Source of the DNA: Streptomyces griseiscabiei
GTDB lineage: Bacteria > Actinomycetota > Actinomycetes > Streptomycetales > Streptomycetaceae
Assembly: GCF_020010925.1 (NCBI RefSeq)
Contig: NZ_JAGJBZ010000002.1
Span: 2,170,001 to 2,234,000, forward strand
DNA: 64,000 nucleotides
Direction: 5' to 3'
The translations under genes and the position numbers were made by a program. Each line of letters starts with the position of its first letter. Within the stretch, counting starts at the first letter, position 1. The notes under the pieces were generated by a model that made no database searches, was not told where the DNA came from, and saw only the letters and a list, made by a program, of their open reading frames with translations. This document shows positions 27,388 through 35,994 of the stretch, piece after piece.

Positions 27388-28089
27388 TCAGGCGTTCTTC
27401 GGCTCCACCTGGGCCACCACCACCCGCGGCCGGCCCGGGTGCGGGGCGGTGAAGGCGGCGTACAGCGCCTCGTGGTCGCGGCCGTCCACGGTCGTGGCGG
27501 ACCAGCCCGCCACCTCGAACCGCGCGGCGATCCCGCCCGGCCGGGCATGGCTGGCCGAGGAGTTGTCGATCACGACGGTGTGCAGCCGGTCGAGCCCGGC
27601 GGGACCGGCGTACGCGATCGCCTCGTGATTGCTGCCCTCGTCCAGCTCCGCGTCCCCGACCAGCACCCACACCGCCGGGTCGACCCGCCCCTGGGCGCGC
27701 AGCCCGAGCGCGGTCCCGACCGCGATCGGCAGCCCGTGCCCGAGCGATCCGCTGCCGATCTCCGCGCCCGGCACCAGCACCCGGTCCGGGTGGTGGCCGA
27801 GCGGCGAGTCGTACGACCCGAACTCGGGCAGCCAGTCGACGGGCAGGAACCCCTTCGCCGCGAGGACCGCGTAGTACGCCATCGGCCCGTGCCCCTTCGA
27901 CAGCAGGAACCGATCCCGTTCCGGGTCGTCCAGCCGCCCCGGCGCCACCCGCAGCACCCGGTCGTAGAGCACCCACAGCACATCCAGCGTGGACGTGGCC
28001 GCCGGTCCGTGCTTCTCGGCCCCCGTCATCAGCCCCATCAGCCCGGGCAGATCCGGGAACCGGTACATACGCTCCGCTGTCGTCGTCAT
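27388..28089 (-). CDS. Transketolase, N-terminal (diphosphate-binding) subunit
   Basis: 233 residues. TPP-binding N-domain: LSKGHGPMAYYAVLAAKGFLP, GSGSLGHGLPIAVGTALGLR, and the Mg-diphosphate motif GDAELDEGSNHEA with IDNSSASH, where family members often have GDGE. ATG 28089 is preferred; an upstream ATG at 28095 adds two residues. The partner begins 79 bp after its stop, in the same orientation, so they form a two-gene operon. Divergent from the tRNA gene. Confidence 0.88.
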   Translation of the reverse strand: MTTTAERMYRFPDLPGLMGLMTGAEKHGPAATSTLDVLWVLYDRVLRVAPGRLDDPERDRFLLSKGHGPMAYYAVLAAKGFLPVDWLPEFGSYDSPLGHHPDRVLVPGAEIGSGSLGHGLPIAVGTALGLRAQGRVDPAVWVLVGDAELDEGSNHEAIAYAGPAGLDRLHTVVIDNSSASHARPGGIAARFEVAGWSATTVDGRDHEALYAAFTAPHPGRPRVVVAQVEPKNA

Positions 28090-28241
28090 ACGCACGAGCC
28101 TGCAACCTCAACCGAGCTTCAGGTCAAGCGACGGCCCTCGCGCCCTCTCCTCCCACATAAACGAGTGCGCGACCACCGGCCCGAGTGCGGTATTGTTTCC
28201 GTGCGCGTTCAACCAGGGGAAACCCCAGGTCAGACGGGCAA

Positions 28242-28315
<74 letters not shown>

Positions 28316-28334
28316 CTGGAGACAGTCGCAGTTC

Positions 28335-28368
28335 AGGGCCGGTTTCGGAGACATCCGAAACCGGCCCT
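28335..28368 (+). terminator. Hairpin terminator after tRNA-Pro
   Basis: AGGGCCGGTTTCGGA (28335-28349) pairs perfectly with 28354-28368 around a GACA loop, followed by TGACCGTTCTT. A 15-bp stem 20 bp after the tRNA end is a good factor-independent terminator. Confidence 0.85.
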
Positions 28369-28452
28369 TGACCGTTCTTGGGGACCGGTCGGGGACCAGG
28401 TGCTCCCGGCCGCCGCGCAGGACGTTCTCCCCGCGTGAGGGCGCCCGGCGGT

Positions 28453-29439
28453 TCAGCCCGCGAGGGTGTTCAGCCAGCCGGTCAGCAGACGGTTGATCTC
28501 CTCGGGGCGTTCCTGCTGGATCCAGTGGCCGCAGCCCTCCAGAAGGTGGGAGGCGGTCAGGCCGGGGAGGGTGGTGGGGAAGGCGTCGACAGCGTCGGAC
28601 ATCCAGGTGGTGGAGGCGTCCAGGGTGCCGCCGATGAACAGGGACGGCTGTTCGATCGGGGCTCCGCGGTGGGCGGCGAGGTCTTCCCAGTCGCGGTCCA
28701 TGGTGCGGTAGCGGTTGAGGGCGCCGGTCAGACCCGTGCGCTCGAACTCTCCGGCGTAGACGTCGAGATCGTCCTCGGTCAGCCAGGCGGGGAGGACGCC
28801 GACGGGAAAACGGTCACGCAACTGGCCGCCGTGAGCGACGAAGTGGGGGTCGGGCTTGTCCTGGGCGGGCATGGTGTCGGCGGACAGGGCCGCGTAGAAG
28901 CCCGCGAGCCAGCCCCGGACGTCGGGCTCGATCTCCGTCTCGGCGCGGCCGGGCTCCTGGAAGTACGAGACGTAGAACTCCTGCTCGGGGCCGCCGATCC
29001 GGCCGAAGATCTCGGTGGGGCGGGGACCGCCGGGCGGCGCGTACGGGACGCTCAGCAGGGCGACGGCCCGGAAGACCTCGGGGTGGAGCAGGGCGGAGGT
29101 GGCGGCGATGCCGGAGCCCCAGTCATGGCCGACGACCACCGCGGTCTCCTCGCCGAGGGCGTGCACGAGGGCGACGTTGTCCGCCACCAGGTCGAGCATC
29201 CGGTAGGCGTCGGTCGCCGCGGGCCTGGACGAGCGGCCGTAGCCGCGCACGTCGAGCGCCACCGCCCGGTAGCCGGCCGCGGCGAGGGCCGGGAGCTGGT
29301 GTCGCCAGGAGTACCAGGACTCGGGGAAGCCGTGCACGAGCAGGACCAGCGGACCGGTGCCCTGCTCGACCATGTGCAGGCGCCCGGCGGGGGCCTCGAC
29401 GGTGCGGTGGCGGAGTGCGGCGGACAGCTCGGGCTGCAT
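28453..29439 (-). CDS. Alpha/beta hydrolase, epoxide-hydrolase-like
   Basis: 328 residues. Epoxide-hydrolase features: oxyanion motif HGFPESWYSWRHQLP, the nucleophile elbow GHDWGS with Asp as nucleophile (also used by haloalkane dehalogenases), DVRGYGRSSRP, a lid region and the late catalytic histidine in EGCGHWIQQERPEEIN. It would open epoxides to diols or hydrolyse a similar substrate; the natural one is not indicated. ATG 29439 has GAGGAG upstream. Single-gene unit between the tRNA and MerR genes. Confidence 0.9.
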   Translation of the reverse strand: MQPELSAALRHRTVEAPAGRLHMVEQGTGPLVLLVHGFPESWYSWRHQLPALAAAGYRAVALDVRGYGRSSRPAATDAYRMLDLVADNVALVHALGEETAVVVGHDWGSGIAATSALLHPEVFRAVALLSVPYAPPGGPRPTEIFGRIGGPEQEFYVSYFQEPGRAETEIEPDVRGWLAGFYAALSADTMPAQDKPDPHFVAHGGQLRDRFPVGVLPAWLTEDDLDVYAGEFERTGLTGALNRYRTMDRDWEDLAAHRGAPIEQPSLFIGGTLDASTTWMSDAVDAFPTTLPGLTASHLLEGCGHWIQQERPEEINRLLTGWLNTLAG

Positions 29440-29687
29440 GGGTCTTCTCCTCGGGTCGCGGGCGGACGCGGGTACCCGTCGATCATGCGGCGCGGCGACC
29501 GGCCGACGCGATCAGCCTTGCCACTCCGGCAAACTCGCAGGACGGGACGGGGGGAGCGGCCCGTCCGGAAGGGGCAGGGCGGGTCCTGAGTGCCGGGGAT
29601 GTCGCCTGGTTCGGCACCCGCGATCCGCACGGGGTCGCGAACGCCGGCCCAAGACCGCTGGTGTGCCGTCCGAACGGACCGCGCCGC

Positions 29688-30065
29688 CTACGGGTGCGTG
29701 TCCGTGATCGCGATGACCTCGTCGAGGCGGTCCAGGGCGGCCTGAAGGTCGTCGACCTTGGCCTGGATACGGTCGCGCTCGGCGCGCAGCATGGCGCGTT
29801 GCTCGGCGTCGGTGTGCCCGGACTCCCAGCATGGGAGGAGTTCGGTGATCCTTCGGCTGGTCAGGCCGGCGGCGAACATCTGCTGGAAGAAGCGCACCAG
29901 GGTGACGGCGTCCTGCCGGTAGAGGCGCTGGCCGGACGGGCTGCGCTCCGCGACGAGCAGTCCCTGCTGCTCGTAGTAGCGCACGGCGCGTACGGAGACG
30001 CCGGCGCCCCGTGCCACCTCGCCGATGCGGACCAGTCGCTCGGCCGCGGGCTCCGTGACGGTCAT
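29688..30065 (-). CDS. MerR-family transcriptional regulator
   Basis: 125 residues. The N-terminal MerR helix-turn-helix starts at VRIGEVARGAGVSVRAVRYYEQQGLLVAERSPSGQRLY, followed by the dimerisation coiled coil (AEQRAMLRAERDRIQAKVDDLQAALDRLDEVI). No metal-binding cysteine cluster at the C-terminus, so an organic ligand or no ligand is more likely than metal sensing. ATG 30065 has GGGGAA upstream. Divergent from the SDR gene; the shared operator at 30102-30123 suggests it activates that gene, a typical MerR arrangement. Confidence 0.93.
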   Translation of the reverse strand: MTVTEPAAERLVRIGEVARGAGVSVRAVRYYEQQGLLVAERSPSGQRLYRQDAVTLVRFFQQMFAAGLTSRRITELLPCWESGHTDAEQRAMLRAERDRIQAKVDDLQAALDRLDEVIAITDTHP

Positions 30066-30101
30066 GGTGATTCCCCTCGCCCCGGTCCTGACGGCCAGCA
30101 C

Positions 30102-30131
30102 TTGCCTCTGACGTCAACGTCAGGTTCTAGC
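30102..30131 (+). promoter_or_regulatory. MerR-type promoter/operator of the SDR gene
   Basis: A 7-bp inverted repeat CTGACGT-CA-ACGTCAG (30108-30123) lies between a -35-like TTGCCT (30102-30107) and a -10-like TCTAGC (30126-30131), with a long spacer of about 18-19 bp as MerR activators require. The SDR ATG is at 30141, about 10 nt after the -10, so the transcript may be leaderless. Confidence 0.7.
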
Positions 30132-30140
30132 GTACCGGGC

Positions 30141-30869
30141 ATGGATATCGACAACTCAGTCGCCCTTGTCACCGGAGCCAACCGTGGCCTGGGCCGTGCC
30201 TTCGCCCAGCGCCTGCTGGAGCGGGGCGCCCGCAAGGTCTACGCGACGGCCCGCCGACCGGAGACCGTGGACCTGCCCGGGGTCGAGGTGCTGCCCCTCG
30301 ACATCGCCGATCCCGCGTCCGTGAGGGCCGCCGCCGAGGCCGCCCCGGATGTCTCGCTGCTCGTCAACAACGCGGGGATCCAGACGGGAACCGACCTGGT
30401 GACGGGCTCGCTGGACGCGGTACGCCGCGAGCTGGAGACCAATGTGTTCGGCCACCTGGAAATGATCCGGGAGTTCGCCCCGGCGCTCGCCGGGAACGGC
30501 GGGGGCGCGATCGTCAACGTCCTCTCCGCCATGTCGTGGTTCGGGGGCAGGGGCGCCAACGCCTACCACCTGACCAAGGCCGCCGCCTGGGCCATGACCA
30601 ACGGCGTCCGCCTGGAACTCGCCGAGCAGGGCACGCTCGTGACAGCGGTGCACCTCGGCCTGGCCGACACCGACATGGCCGCGGGCTGGCCCGTGGACAA
30701 GCTCGCGCCGTCGGACCTGGCCGACGCGGTGCTCGACGGCGTCGAGGCGGGCTCCGCCGAGGTCCTCGCCGACCAGTGGAGCCGGGACGTCAAGTCCCGG
30801 CTGCCGCTGGCGCCGGAGGAGTTCAACGCCGCGATGGGCCGGGCCCTGGCGGCGCTGACGGCCGGCTGA
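30141..30869 (+). CDS. Short-chain dehydrogenase/reductase
   Basis: 242 residues, classical SDR. Nucleotide-binding TGANRGLGRAFAQ, NNAG motif (LLVNNAGIQ), catalytic Ser in NVLSAMSWFG and YxxxK in AYHLTKAAAW. ARRPET after the second strand suggests NADP(H). The substrate is unknown. It is controlled with the divergent MerR gene. Such MerR-SDR pairs often respond to reactive or xenobiotic compounds, but no inducer is visible. Confidence 0.93.
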   Translation: MDIDNSVALVTGANRGLGRAFAQRLLERGARKVYATARRPETVDLPGVEVLPLDIADPASVRAAAEAAPDVSLLVNNAGIQTGTDLVTGSLDAVRRELETNVFGHLEMIREFAPALAGNGGGAIVNVLSAMSWFGGRGANAYHLTKAAAWAMTNGVRLELAEQGTLVTAVHLGLADTDMAAGWPVDKLAPSDLADAVLDGVEAGSAEVLADQWSRDVKSRLPLAPEEFNAAMGRALAALTAG

Positions 30870-30891
30870 GGGCCCTCGGGCCCGCCGGCTT

Positions 30892-30940
30892 CGGCCGGTC
30901 GCCTCGGCCGGTCGCCTCGGCCGGTCGCCTCGGCCGGCGG
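30892..30940. repeat. 13-bp tandem repeat
   Basis: CGGCCGGTCGCCT occurs three times in direct, contiguous copies from 30892 to 30930, followed by a partial fourth copy (CGGCCGGCGG). Located just after the SDR stop. The GGCCGGTC part is itself nearly palindromic. Probably slippage-prone filler; no function visible. Confidence 0.85.
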
Positions 30941-31136
30941 GGTCCGGCGCATCGCACGGGTGGTGCGCGGGAGTGGCGTGCGTGCGGCGCACAGTGGTGA
31001 TTCGGGGTGTGTCGGGGGTGCTCGGTGGACTGGGCGCGGGAGTGGTCGGTTGGATGGGGACGCGGGGTGGTCCGTGGTGTCACGGGTCGACGACCGCGGG
31101 CCCACGACACCCGACACGCGCCGGAGATGAGCTGCC

Positions 31137-32606
31137 ATGGTGACCGACCGGTACGGCAACCGCCTGCACGAGTGCACCGCCGAAGGGGCGGGGCACCTGG
31201 ACCGGGCCGTGGAGGGGCTGTTGTTCTTCCGGCCGGACTTCCCGGCCGCCGTCGCGGGCGCGGTCGCCGCGTCTCCGGCCGCACCGATGGCACAGGTGTT
31301 CTCGGCCTATCTGGGGGTCCTCGGGACCGAGTCCCGGGACGCGGCCGAGGCGCGCCGCCGGTTCACGGAGTTCGGCGCCGCACTCGACCGCTCGGCGCTG
31401 CCCCGGCGGGAGCGGATGCACATGGCGGCGGCGGAGGCCTGGCTCGGCGGCGATCTGGGCCGGGCCGGACAGGTCCTGGAGGAACTGGTCGAGGAGTGCC
31501 CCCGCGATCCGCTCGCCCTGGCCGTGGGCCATCAGCTCGACTTCTTCACCGGTGACGCGACCCGGCTGCGGGACCGGATCGGCGGGGCCCTGCCCGCCTG
31601 GGACGAGGACGATCCGCATCGCGGTCCGCTGATGGGCATGTACGCGTTCGGTCTGGAGGAGTCGGGGCACTACGGCAGGGCCCAGGAGGTGGCGCGGGCC
31701 GCCGTCGAGCGGAACGGCCACGACATCTGGGCCATCCACGCCGTCGCCCATGTGCACGAGATGCAGGGGCGGTTCGCCGAGGGGATCGACTTCTTCGACG
31801 CCCATCTCGACGGCTGGGCGAGCGGCAGCCTGCTGACCGTGCACAGTTGGTGGCACTACGCCCTGTACGCGCTGGAGGCGGGCGACACCGGCACGGCCCT
31901 GCGGATCTACGACGCCGTCCTGCACCACAAGGACTCGTCGGGGTTCGTCATGGAACTCCTCGACGCCGCCTCGCTGCTGTGGCGGTTCCTGCTGGACGGC
32001 TCGGAGCAGGAGGCCCGTTGGCGGGCCCTGGCCGACGCGTGGGCCGCGCGCGAGGACCCGCCGTTCTACGCCTTCAACGACGTGCACGCCGTCATGGCCT
32101 TCGCGGGAGCGGGCCGGCTGGACACGGCCGACGAGTTCGTCGCCGACCGGCGGCGCTGGCTGCGGGCGGCCCGCGAGGACGGGCGGCCCCGCGCGCACGG
32201 CACCAACCGTGTGATGACCGGGGAGATCGGCCTGCCCGTGTGCGAGGCGCTCGTGGCGTACGCCCGCGAGGACCACGCGACGGTGGTGGAACTGCTCTGG
32301 CCGATCCGGCGCCGGCTGCACACCTTCGGCGGCAGCCACGCCCAGCGGGATGTGATCCAGCGGACCCTGCTGGAGGCGGCCCTGCGCGCACGCCGGGACG
32401 ACCTGGCCCGGCTCCTGCTCGGCGAACGCACCGGACTGAGCCCGCACAGCCCCTACAACTGGCTCGGGCAGGCCCGGCTCGCCGACGCCCTCGGCGAAGC
32501 GGGCCGCGCGGCTCTCGCCCGGGACACGGCGACCGGACTGGCGGCACCCGCGGCGCGCAGGCTGAGCCGCGACCCGCACGGCACGCTGCTCGACCGCAGG
32601 TCCTGA
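31137..32606 (+). CDS. Tetratricopeptide-repeat protein, TTC38-like
   Basis: 489 residues, all helical, with degenerate TPR pairs: MHMAAAEAWLGGDLGRAGQVLEELVEECPRDPLAL, MGMYAFGLEESGHYGRAQEVARAAVE, and HAVAHVHEMQGRFAEGIDFFDAHLDGW, the last being the most recognisable block of the TTC38 family (shared with eukaryotic TTC38). No signal peptide or membrane helix. It is presumably a protein-interaction scaffold, although the conserved HAVAHVHEM and HSWWHYALYAL histidines look unusually site-like for a pure scaffold. ATG 31137 with GGAG 11 nt upstream. No functional partner adjacent. Confidence 0.82.
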   Translation: MVTDRYGNRLHECTAEGAGHLDRAVEGLLFFRPDFPAAVAGAVAASPAAPMAQVFSAYLGVLGTESRDAAEARRRFTEFGAALDRSALPRRERMHMAAAEAWLGGDLGRAGQVLEELVEECPRDPLALAVGHQLDFFTGDATRLRDRIGGALPAWDEDDPHRGPLMGMYAFGLEESGHYGRAQEVARAAVERNGHDIWAIHAVAHVHEMQGRFAEGIDFFDAHLDGWASGSLLTVHSWWHYALYALEAGDTGTALRIYDAVLHHKDSSGFVMELLDAASLLWRFLLDGSEQEARWRALADAWAAREDPPFYAFNDVHAVMAFAGAGRLDTADEFVADRRRWLRAAREDGRPRAHGTNRVMTGEIGLPVCEALVAYAREDHATVVELLWPIRRRLHTFGGSHAQRDVIQRTLLEAALRARRDDLARLLLGERTGLSPHSPYNWLGQARLADALGEAGRAALARDTATGLAAPAARRLSRDPHGTLLDRRS

Positions 32607-32636
32607 CCCCGGCCCCGGCCGCCGGGTGCGCCCCCG

Positions 32637-33173
32637 CTAGGACAGACAGCCCACGTGGGCCAGGGCCTGCTTCAGCAGGACTCCCTGGCCGCCCGGCATC
32701 TCGCCCTGGACCGACGCCGACGCCGCGTCCTGGGGGCTGAACCACACCAGGTCGAGCGCGTCCTGCCGGGGGGCGCAGTCGCCGGCCACGGGGACGATGT
32801 AGGCCAGCGACACCGCGTGCTGACGCGGGTCGTGGAACGGGGTGATGCCCTGCGTCGGGAAGTACTCGGCGACGGTGAAGGGCTGCAGCGCGGACGGGAC
32901 GCGGGGCAGCGCCACCGGACCGAGGTCCTTCTCCAGGTGGCGCAGCAGCGCGTCCCGTACCCGCTCGTGGTGCATCACGCGGCCGGAGACCAGATTGCGG
33001 CTGACCGTCCCGTCCGGGCCGATGCGCAGCAGCAGCCCGATGCTGGTCACTTCGCCGCTGTCGTCGACGCGCACGGGCACGGCCTCGACGTACAGGATCG
33101 GCATCCGGGCGCGCGCCGACTCGAGCTCGTCGGACGGCAGCCAGCCGGGCGTGGTTTCGGTCATGTCAGACAT
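32637..33173 (-). CDS. NUDIX-like DUF4916 protein
   Basis: 178 residues. Overall pattern fits the actinobacterial NUDIX/DUF4916 group: PILYVEAVPVRVDDSGEVTSIGLLLRIGPDG, LVSGRVMHHERVRDALLRHLEKDLGP and FHDPRQHAVSLAYIVPV. The canonical Nudix box (GX5EX7REUXEEXGU) is not intact: GRVMHHERVRDALLRHLEKDLG has the spacing but not all acidic residues, so hydrolase activity is uncertain. The -10 hexamer TATGAT ends 7 nt before ATG 33173, indicating a leaderless mRNA. Confidence 0.75.
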   Translation of the reverse strand: MSDMTETTPGWLPSDELESARARMPILYVEAVPVRVDDSGEVTSIGLLLRIGPDGTVSRNLVSGRVMHHERVRDALLRHLEKDLGPVALPRVPSALQPFTVAEYFPTQGITPFHDPRQHAVSLAYIVPVAGDCAPRQDALDLVWFSPQDAASASVQGEMPGGQGVLLKQALAHVGCLS

Positions 33174-33179
33174 TGGCCG

Positions 33180-33185
33180 ATCATA
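33180..33185 (-). promoter_or_regulatory. -10 element TATGAT, leaderless NUDIX-like gene
   Basis: On the minus strand TATGAT lies only 6 nt from ATG 33173, so transcription should start at or next to the A of the start codon. No Shine-Dalgarno is present. A matching -35 is poor (the region around 33203 reads GCGCTC). Confidence 0.55.
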
Positions 33186-33306
33186 CTTTCAACGTCAGGC
33201 GGAGCGCGCGTCGCTCCGATCACACCTGTCAGAGATGCCCCGGCCGTCCCGTTCGCATGCGCGGCTTCGGTGACCGGTCGTGCGGTGGTCGTCCGGCGGT
33301 CGTGGA

Positions 33307-33990
33307 TCAGCCGTGCGCGGCCCACATGCCGCGGACATGACCGAGGTGGCGGGTCATCACCGTGTGCACGGCCGCCTCGTCGCGGGCCAGCAGGGCGTCC
33401 AGGAGTTCCAGGTGCTCCTGGGCCGAGGACAGCAGCAGGCCCGACTCGGCGAGCGCGGTCAGACCGTAGAGACGGGCCCGTTTGCGCAGGTCGCCGACCA
33501 CCTCGACCAGATGCGCGTTGCCCGCGAGGGCGAGCAGCCCCAGATGGAAGCGGGTGTCGGCCTCGACGTACGCGATCAGGTCACCGGCGGCCGCGGCGGC
33601 GACGATCTCCCGGGCGGCCGGACGCAGCGCCTCCAGGGAGACCGGGTCGGCGGTCCGGGCCAGGCCGACGGTGGTCGGGATCTCGATGAGCGCGCGGACG
33701 TGGGTGTACTCGTCGAGCTGCTTCTCGGTCACGGCGGTGACCCGGAACCCCTTGTTGGGCACGGTGTCGACCAGGCCCTCCTTGGCCAGATCCAGCATCG
33801 CCTCCCGCACCGGTGTCGCCGAGACACCGAAGCGGGAGGCGAGCCCTGGCGCGGAGTACACCTCGCCCGGCCGCAGCTCACCGGCGATCAGCGCGGCCCG
33901 CAGCGCGTCGGCGACCCGCTCGCGGTAGCTGCTCTTCTTGCCGCCGAGCACGGGCAGGGCGGGGCCGGCGGCAGGGGCTGGCAGGGCCAT
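33307..33990 (-). CDS. GntR-family (FCD) regulator of the hydroxyproline operon
   Basis: 227 residues. Winged helix VADALRAALIAGELRPGEVYSAPGLASRFGVSATPVREAMLDLAKEGLV and C-terminal FCD domain with metal-ligand-like residues in EADTRFHLGLLALAGN and HLELLDALLARD. Last gene of the minus-strand operon, 10 bp after the epimerase. In known hydroxyproline clusters an FCD regulator represses catabolism until hydroxyproline or a product is present; the GTGACATGTCAC palindrome at 35983 is a likely operator. Inference on ligand rests on neighbours. Confidence 0.9.
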   Translation of the reverse strand: MALPAPAAGPALPVLGGKKSSYRERVADALRAALIAGELRPGEVYSAPGLASRFGVSATPVREAMLDLAKEGLVDTVPNKGFRVTAVTEKQLDEYTHVRALIEIPTTVGLARTADPVSLEALRPAAREIVAAAAAGDLIAYVEADTRFHLGLLALAGNAHLVEVVGDLRKRARLYGLTALAESGLLLSSAQEHLELLDALLARDEAAVHTVMTRHLGHVRGMWAAHG

Positions 33991-34000
33991 CGGGCCACTC

Positions 34001-35002
34001 CTAGAGGACGAACCCGGACGGGAACGGGTCGGACGGGTCGAGCAGGTACTGGGCGGTGCCGGTGATCCAGGCGCGGCCGGTGAAGCTGGGCAGCACGGCC
34101 GGGACGCCGGCCACCTCGGTCTCGCCGAGCAGTCTGCCGGTGAAGTGGGTGCCGATGAAGGACTCGTTCACGAACTCGGTGCGCAGTGGGAGTTCACCCC
34201 GGGCGTGCAGCTGCGCCATGCGCGCGCTGGTGCCCGTACCGCAGGGGGAGCGGTCGAACCAGCCGGGGTGGATGGCCATGGCGTGCCGGGAGCGCCGGGC
34301 GGTGGCGCCGGGGGCGTACACATGGACGTGGTGGAGGCCGTGGATCGACGGGTCCTCCGGATGGACGGGCTCCGCCTCGGCGTTGACGGCGTCCATCAGG
34401 GCGAGGCCCGCCTTCAGGATGTCGTCCTTGCGGTCGCGGTCGAAGGGGAGACCGAACTGCTCCAGCGGCAGGATGGCGTAGAAGTTGCCGCCGTAGGCGA
34501 GGTCGTAGGTCACCGTCCGCCCGTCGGCGAGCGTGGCCTTGCGGTCGAGGCCGACGGAGAACGACGGCACGTTCTGGAGGGTGACCGACTTCGCCGCGCC
34601 GTCCTCCACCGCCACCTCGGCCACGACGAGGCCCGCCGGGGTGTCCAGACGGATGGTGGTGACGGGTTCGACGACCTCGACCATGCCGGTCTCGACGAGG
34701 ACGGTCGCGACACCGATCGTGCCGTGGCCGCACATGGGCAGATAGCCGGAGACCTCGATGTAGACCACGCCCCAGTCGCAGTCGGGGCGGGTCGGCGGCT
34801 GCAGGATCGCGCCGCTCATCGCCGCGTGCCCGCGCGGCTCGTTCATCAGCAACTGCTTGATGTCGTCGCGGTGTTCGCGGAACCACAGCCGGCGTTCGTT
34901 CATGGTCGCGCCGGGGATCGCGCCGATTCCGCCGGTGATCACCCGGGTGGGCATGCCCTCGGTGTGCGAGTCGACGGCGTGCAGGACGAGTCTGCTGCGC
35001 AT
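34001..35002 (-). CDS. 4-hydroxyproline 2-epimerase (proline racemase family)
   Basis: 333 residues. Both catalytic cysteines of the two-base mechanism are present: LPMCGHGTIG (C91) and SPCGTGTSA (C254), so this is a racemase/epimerase and not a Thr/Cys-type dehydratase. DSHTEGMPTRVI is the family N-terminal signature. In this operon, with DapA-type and D-hydroxyproline dehydrogenase genes, the reaction is trans-4-hydroxy-L-proline to cis-4-hydroxy-D-proline. ATG 35002 with AGAGAGGT upstream. Plain proline racemase is the alternative, less likely given the neighbours. Confidence 0.9.
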   Translation of the reverse strand: MRSRLVLHAVDSHTEGMPTRVITGGIGAIPGATMNERRLWFREHRDDIKQLLMNEPRGHAAMSGAILQPPTRPDCDWGVVYIEVSGYLPMCGHGTIGVATVLVETGMVEVVEPVTTIRLDTPAGLVVAEVAVEDGAAKSVTLQNVPSFSVGLDRKATLADGRTVTYDLAYGGNFYAILPLEQFGLPFDRDRKDDILKAGLALMDAVNAEAEPVHPEDPSIHGLHHVHVYAPGATARRSRHAMAIHPGWFDRSPCGTGTSARMAQLHARGELPLRTEFVNESFIGTHFTGRLLGETEVAGVPAVLPSFTGRAWITGTAQYLLDPSDPFPSGFVL

Positions 35003-35028
35003 GGACGGTCGTACCTCTCTGTTCCGGG

Positions 35029-35925
35029 TTACGCGAGCCCCGCCGCGACGGCCTTCTCGGTGGCCGCGCGGATCGCGGTCTCCTGCTCCGGCAGCAGCTC
35101 CACACGCGGCGGACGGCAGTGTCCTCCGTGCCGCCCCACGATGTCCATCGACAACTTGATCGCCTGCACGAACTCGACCTTGGAGTCCCAGCGCAGCAGC
35201 GGGTGCAGTTGCACGTAGAGATCCTTGGCGGTGGCGAGGTCGCCGCCCACCGCCGCGTGGTACAGCTCCACCGTCGCCGCGGGCAGCGCGTTCGGGTAGC
35301 CCGCCACCCAGCCCTTGGCGCCGGCCAGCGCCAGTTCCAGCAGGACGTCGTCCGCGCCGATCAACAGGTCCAGTTCCGGGGCGACTTCGCCGAGCTGGTA
35401 GGCCCGGCGGACATCGCCCGAGAACTCCTTCACCGCCTGGATGTACCCCTCGCCGTGCAGCTTGGCGAGCAGTTCGGGGACCAGGTCGACCTTGGTGTCG
35501 ATCGGGTTGTTGTACGCCACGACGGGGACGCCCGCCTTCGCGACCTCGGCGTAGTGCGCCAGCACGGACCGCTCGTCGGCGCGGTACGCGTTCGGCGGCA
35601 GCAGCATCACCGAGGCGCAGCCCGCGTCCCGCGCCTGCTCGGCCCAGCGCCGGGACTCGGCGGACCCGTACGCGGCCACCCCCGGCATCACCCGGCTGCC
35701 GCCGATCGCGGCGACGGCCGTCTCGACGACCTTGGCGCGCTCCTCGGGCGTCAGCACCTGGTACTCGCCGAGCGAGCCGTTCGGCACGACACCGTCGCAG
35801 CCGTTCTCGACCAGCCAGGCGCAGTGCTCGGCGTACTTGTCGTAATCGACGGAGAGATCGTCGCGCAGGGGGAGCGCGGTGGCGACGAGGACGCCGCGCC
35901 AGGGGCGGTCAGGAGTGCGGGTCAT
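35029..35925 (-). CDS. DapA-family deaminase (pyrroline-4-hydroxy-2-carboxylate deaminase)
   Basis: 298 residues, class-I aldolase/dihydrodipicolinate-synthase fold. The Schiff-base lysine is in IQAVKEFSGD, the catalytic tyrosine in VVAYNNPIDTK, and the substrate-binding strand NGSLGEYQVLTPEER. In hydroxyproline operons this subfamily converts delta-1-pyrroline-4-hydroxy-2-carboxylate to 2-oxoglutarate semialdehyde and ammonia. ATG 35925 preceded by AGAGGGA. A 65-bp gap with a palindrome separates it from the upstream oxidase gene, so it may have its own promoter. Confidence 0.88.
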   Translation of the reverse strand: MTRTPDRPWRGVLVATALPLRDDLSVDYDKYAEHCAWLVENGCDGVVPNGSLGEYQVLTPEERAKVVETAVAAIGGSRVMPGVAAYGSAESRRWAEQARDAGCASVMLLPPNAYRADERSVLAHYAEVAKAGVPVVAYNNPIDTKVDLVPELLAKLHGEGYIQAVKEFSGDVRRAYQLGEVAPELDLLIGADDVLLELALAGAKGWVAGYPNALPAATVELYHAAVGGDLATAKDLYVQLHPLLRWDSKVEFVQAIKLSMDIVGRHGGHCRPPRVELLPEQETAIRAATEKAVAAGLA

Positions 35926-35982
35926 TTCAGGGTCCCTCTCGGTCTCGGTGAGGTGGGGCAGGGGAGGCGTGACGGGTGAGGT

Positions 35983-35994
35983 GTGACATGTCAC
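35983..35994. promoter_or_regulatory. Perfect palindrome GTGACATGTCAC, probable GntR operator
   Basis: A 12-bp perfect palindrome located at the 3' end of the FAD oxidoreductase gene and 58 bp upstream of the DapA-type gene. A half-site (ATGTCACAT, 38919-38927) occurs just before the first gene of the operon. FCD-type GntR proteins bind short palindromes like this. Assignment to the operon's own regulator is inference. Confidence 0.6.

Noticed and set aside
29586..29690. Possible protein remnant reading SAGDVAWFGTRDPHGVANAGPRP after the epoxide-hydrolase gene
   Set aside because: It has no start, no ribosome site and I cannot match it to a family; the stretch is too short to call a pseudogene.
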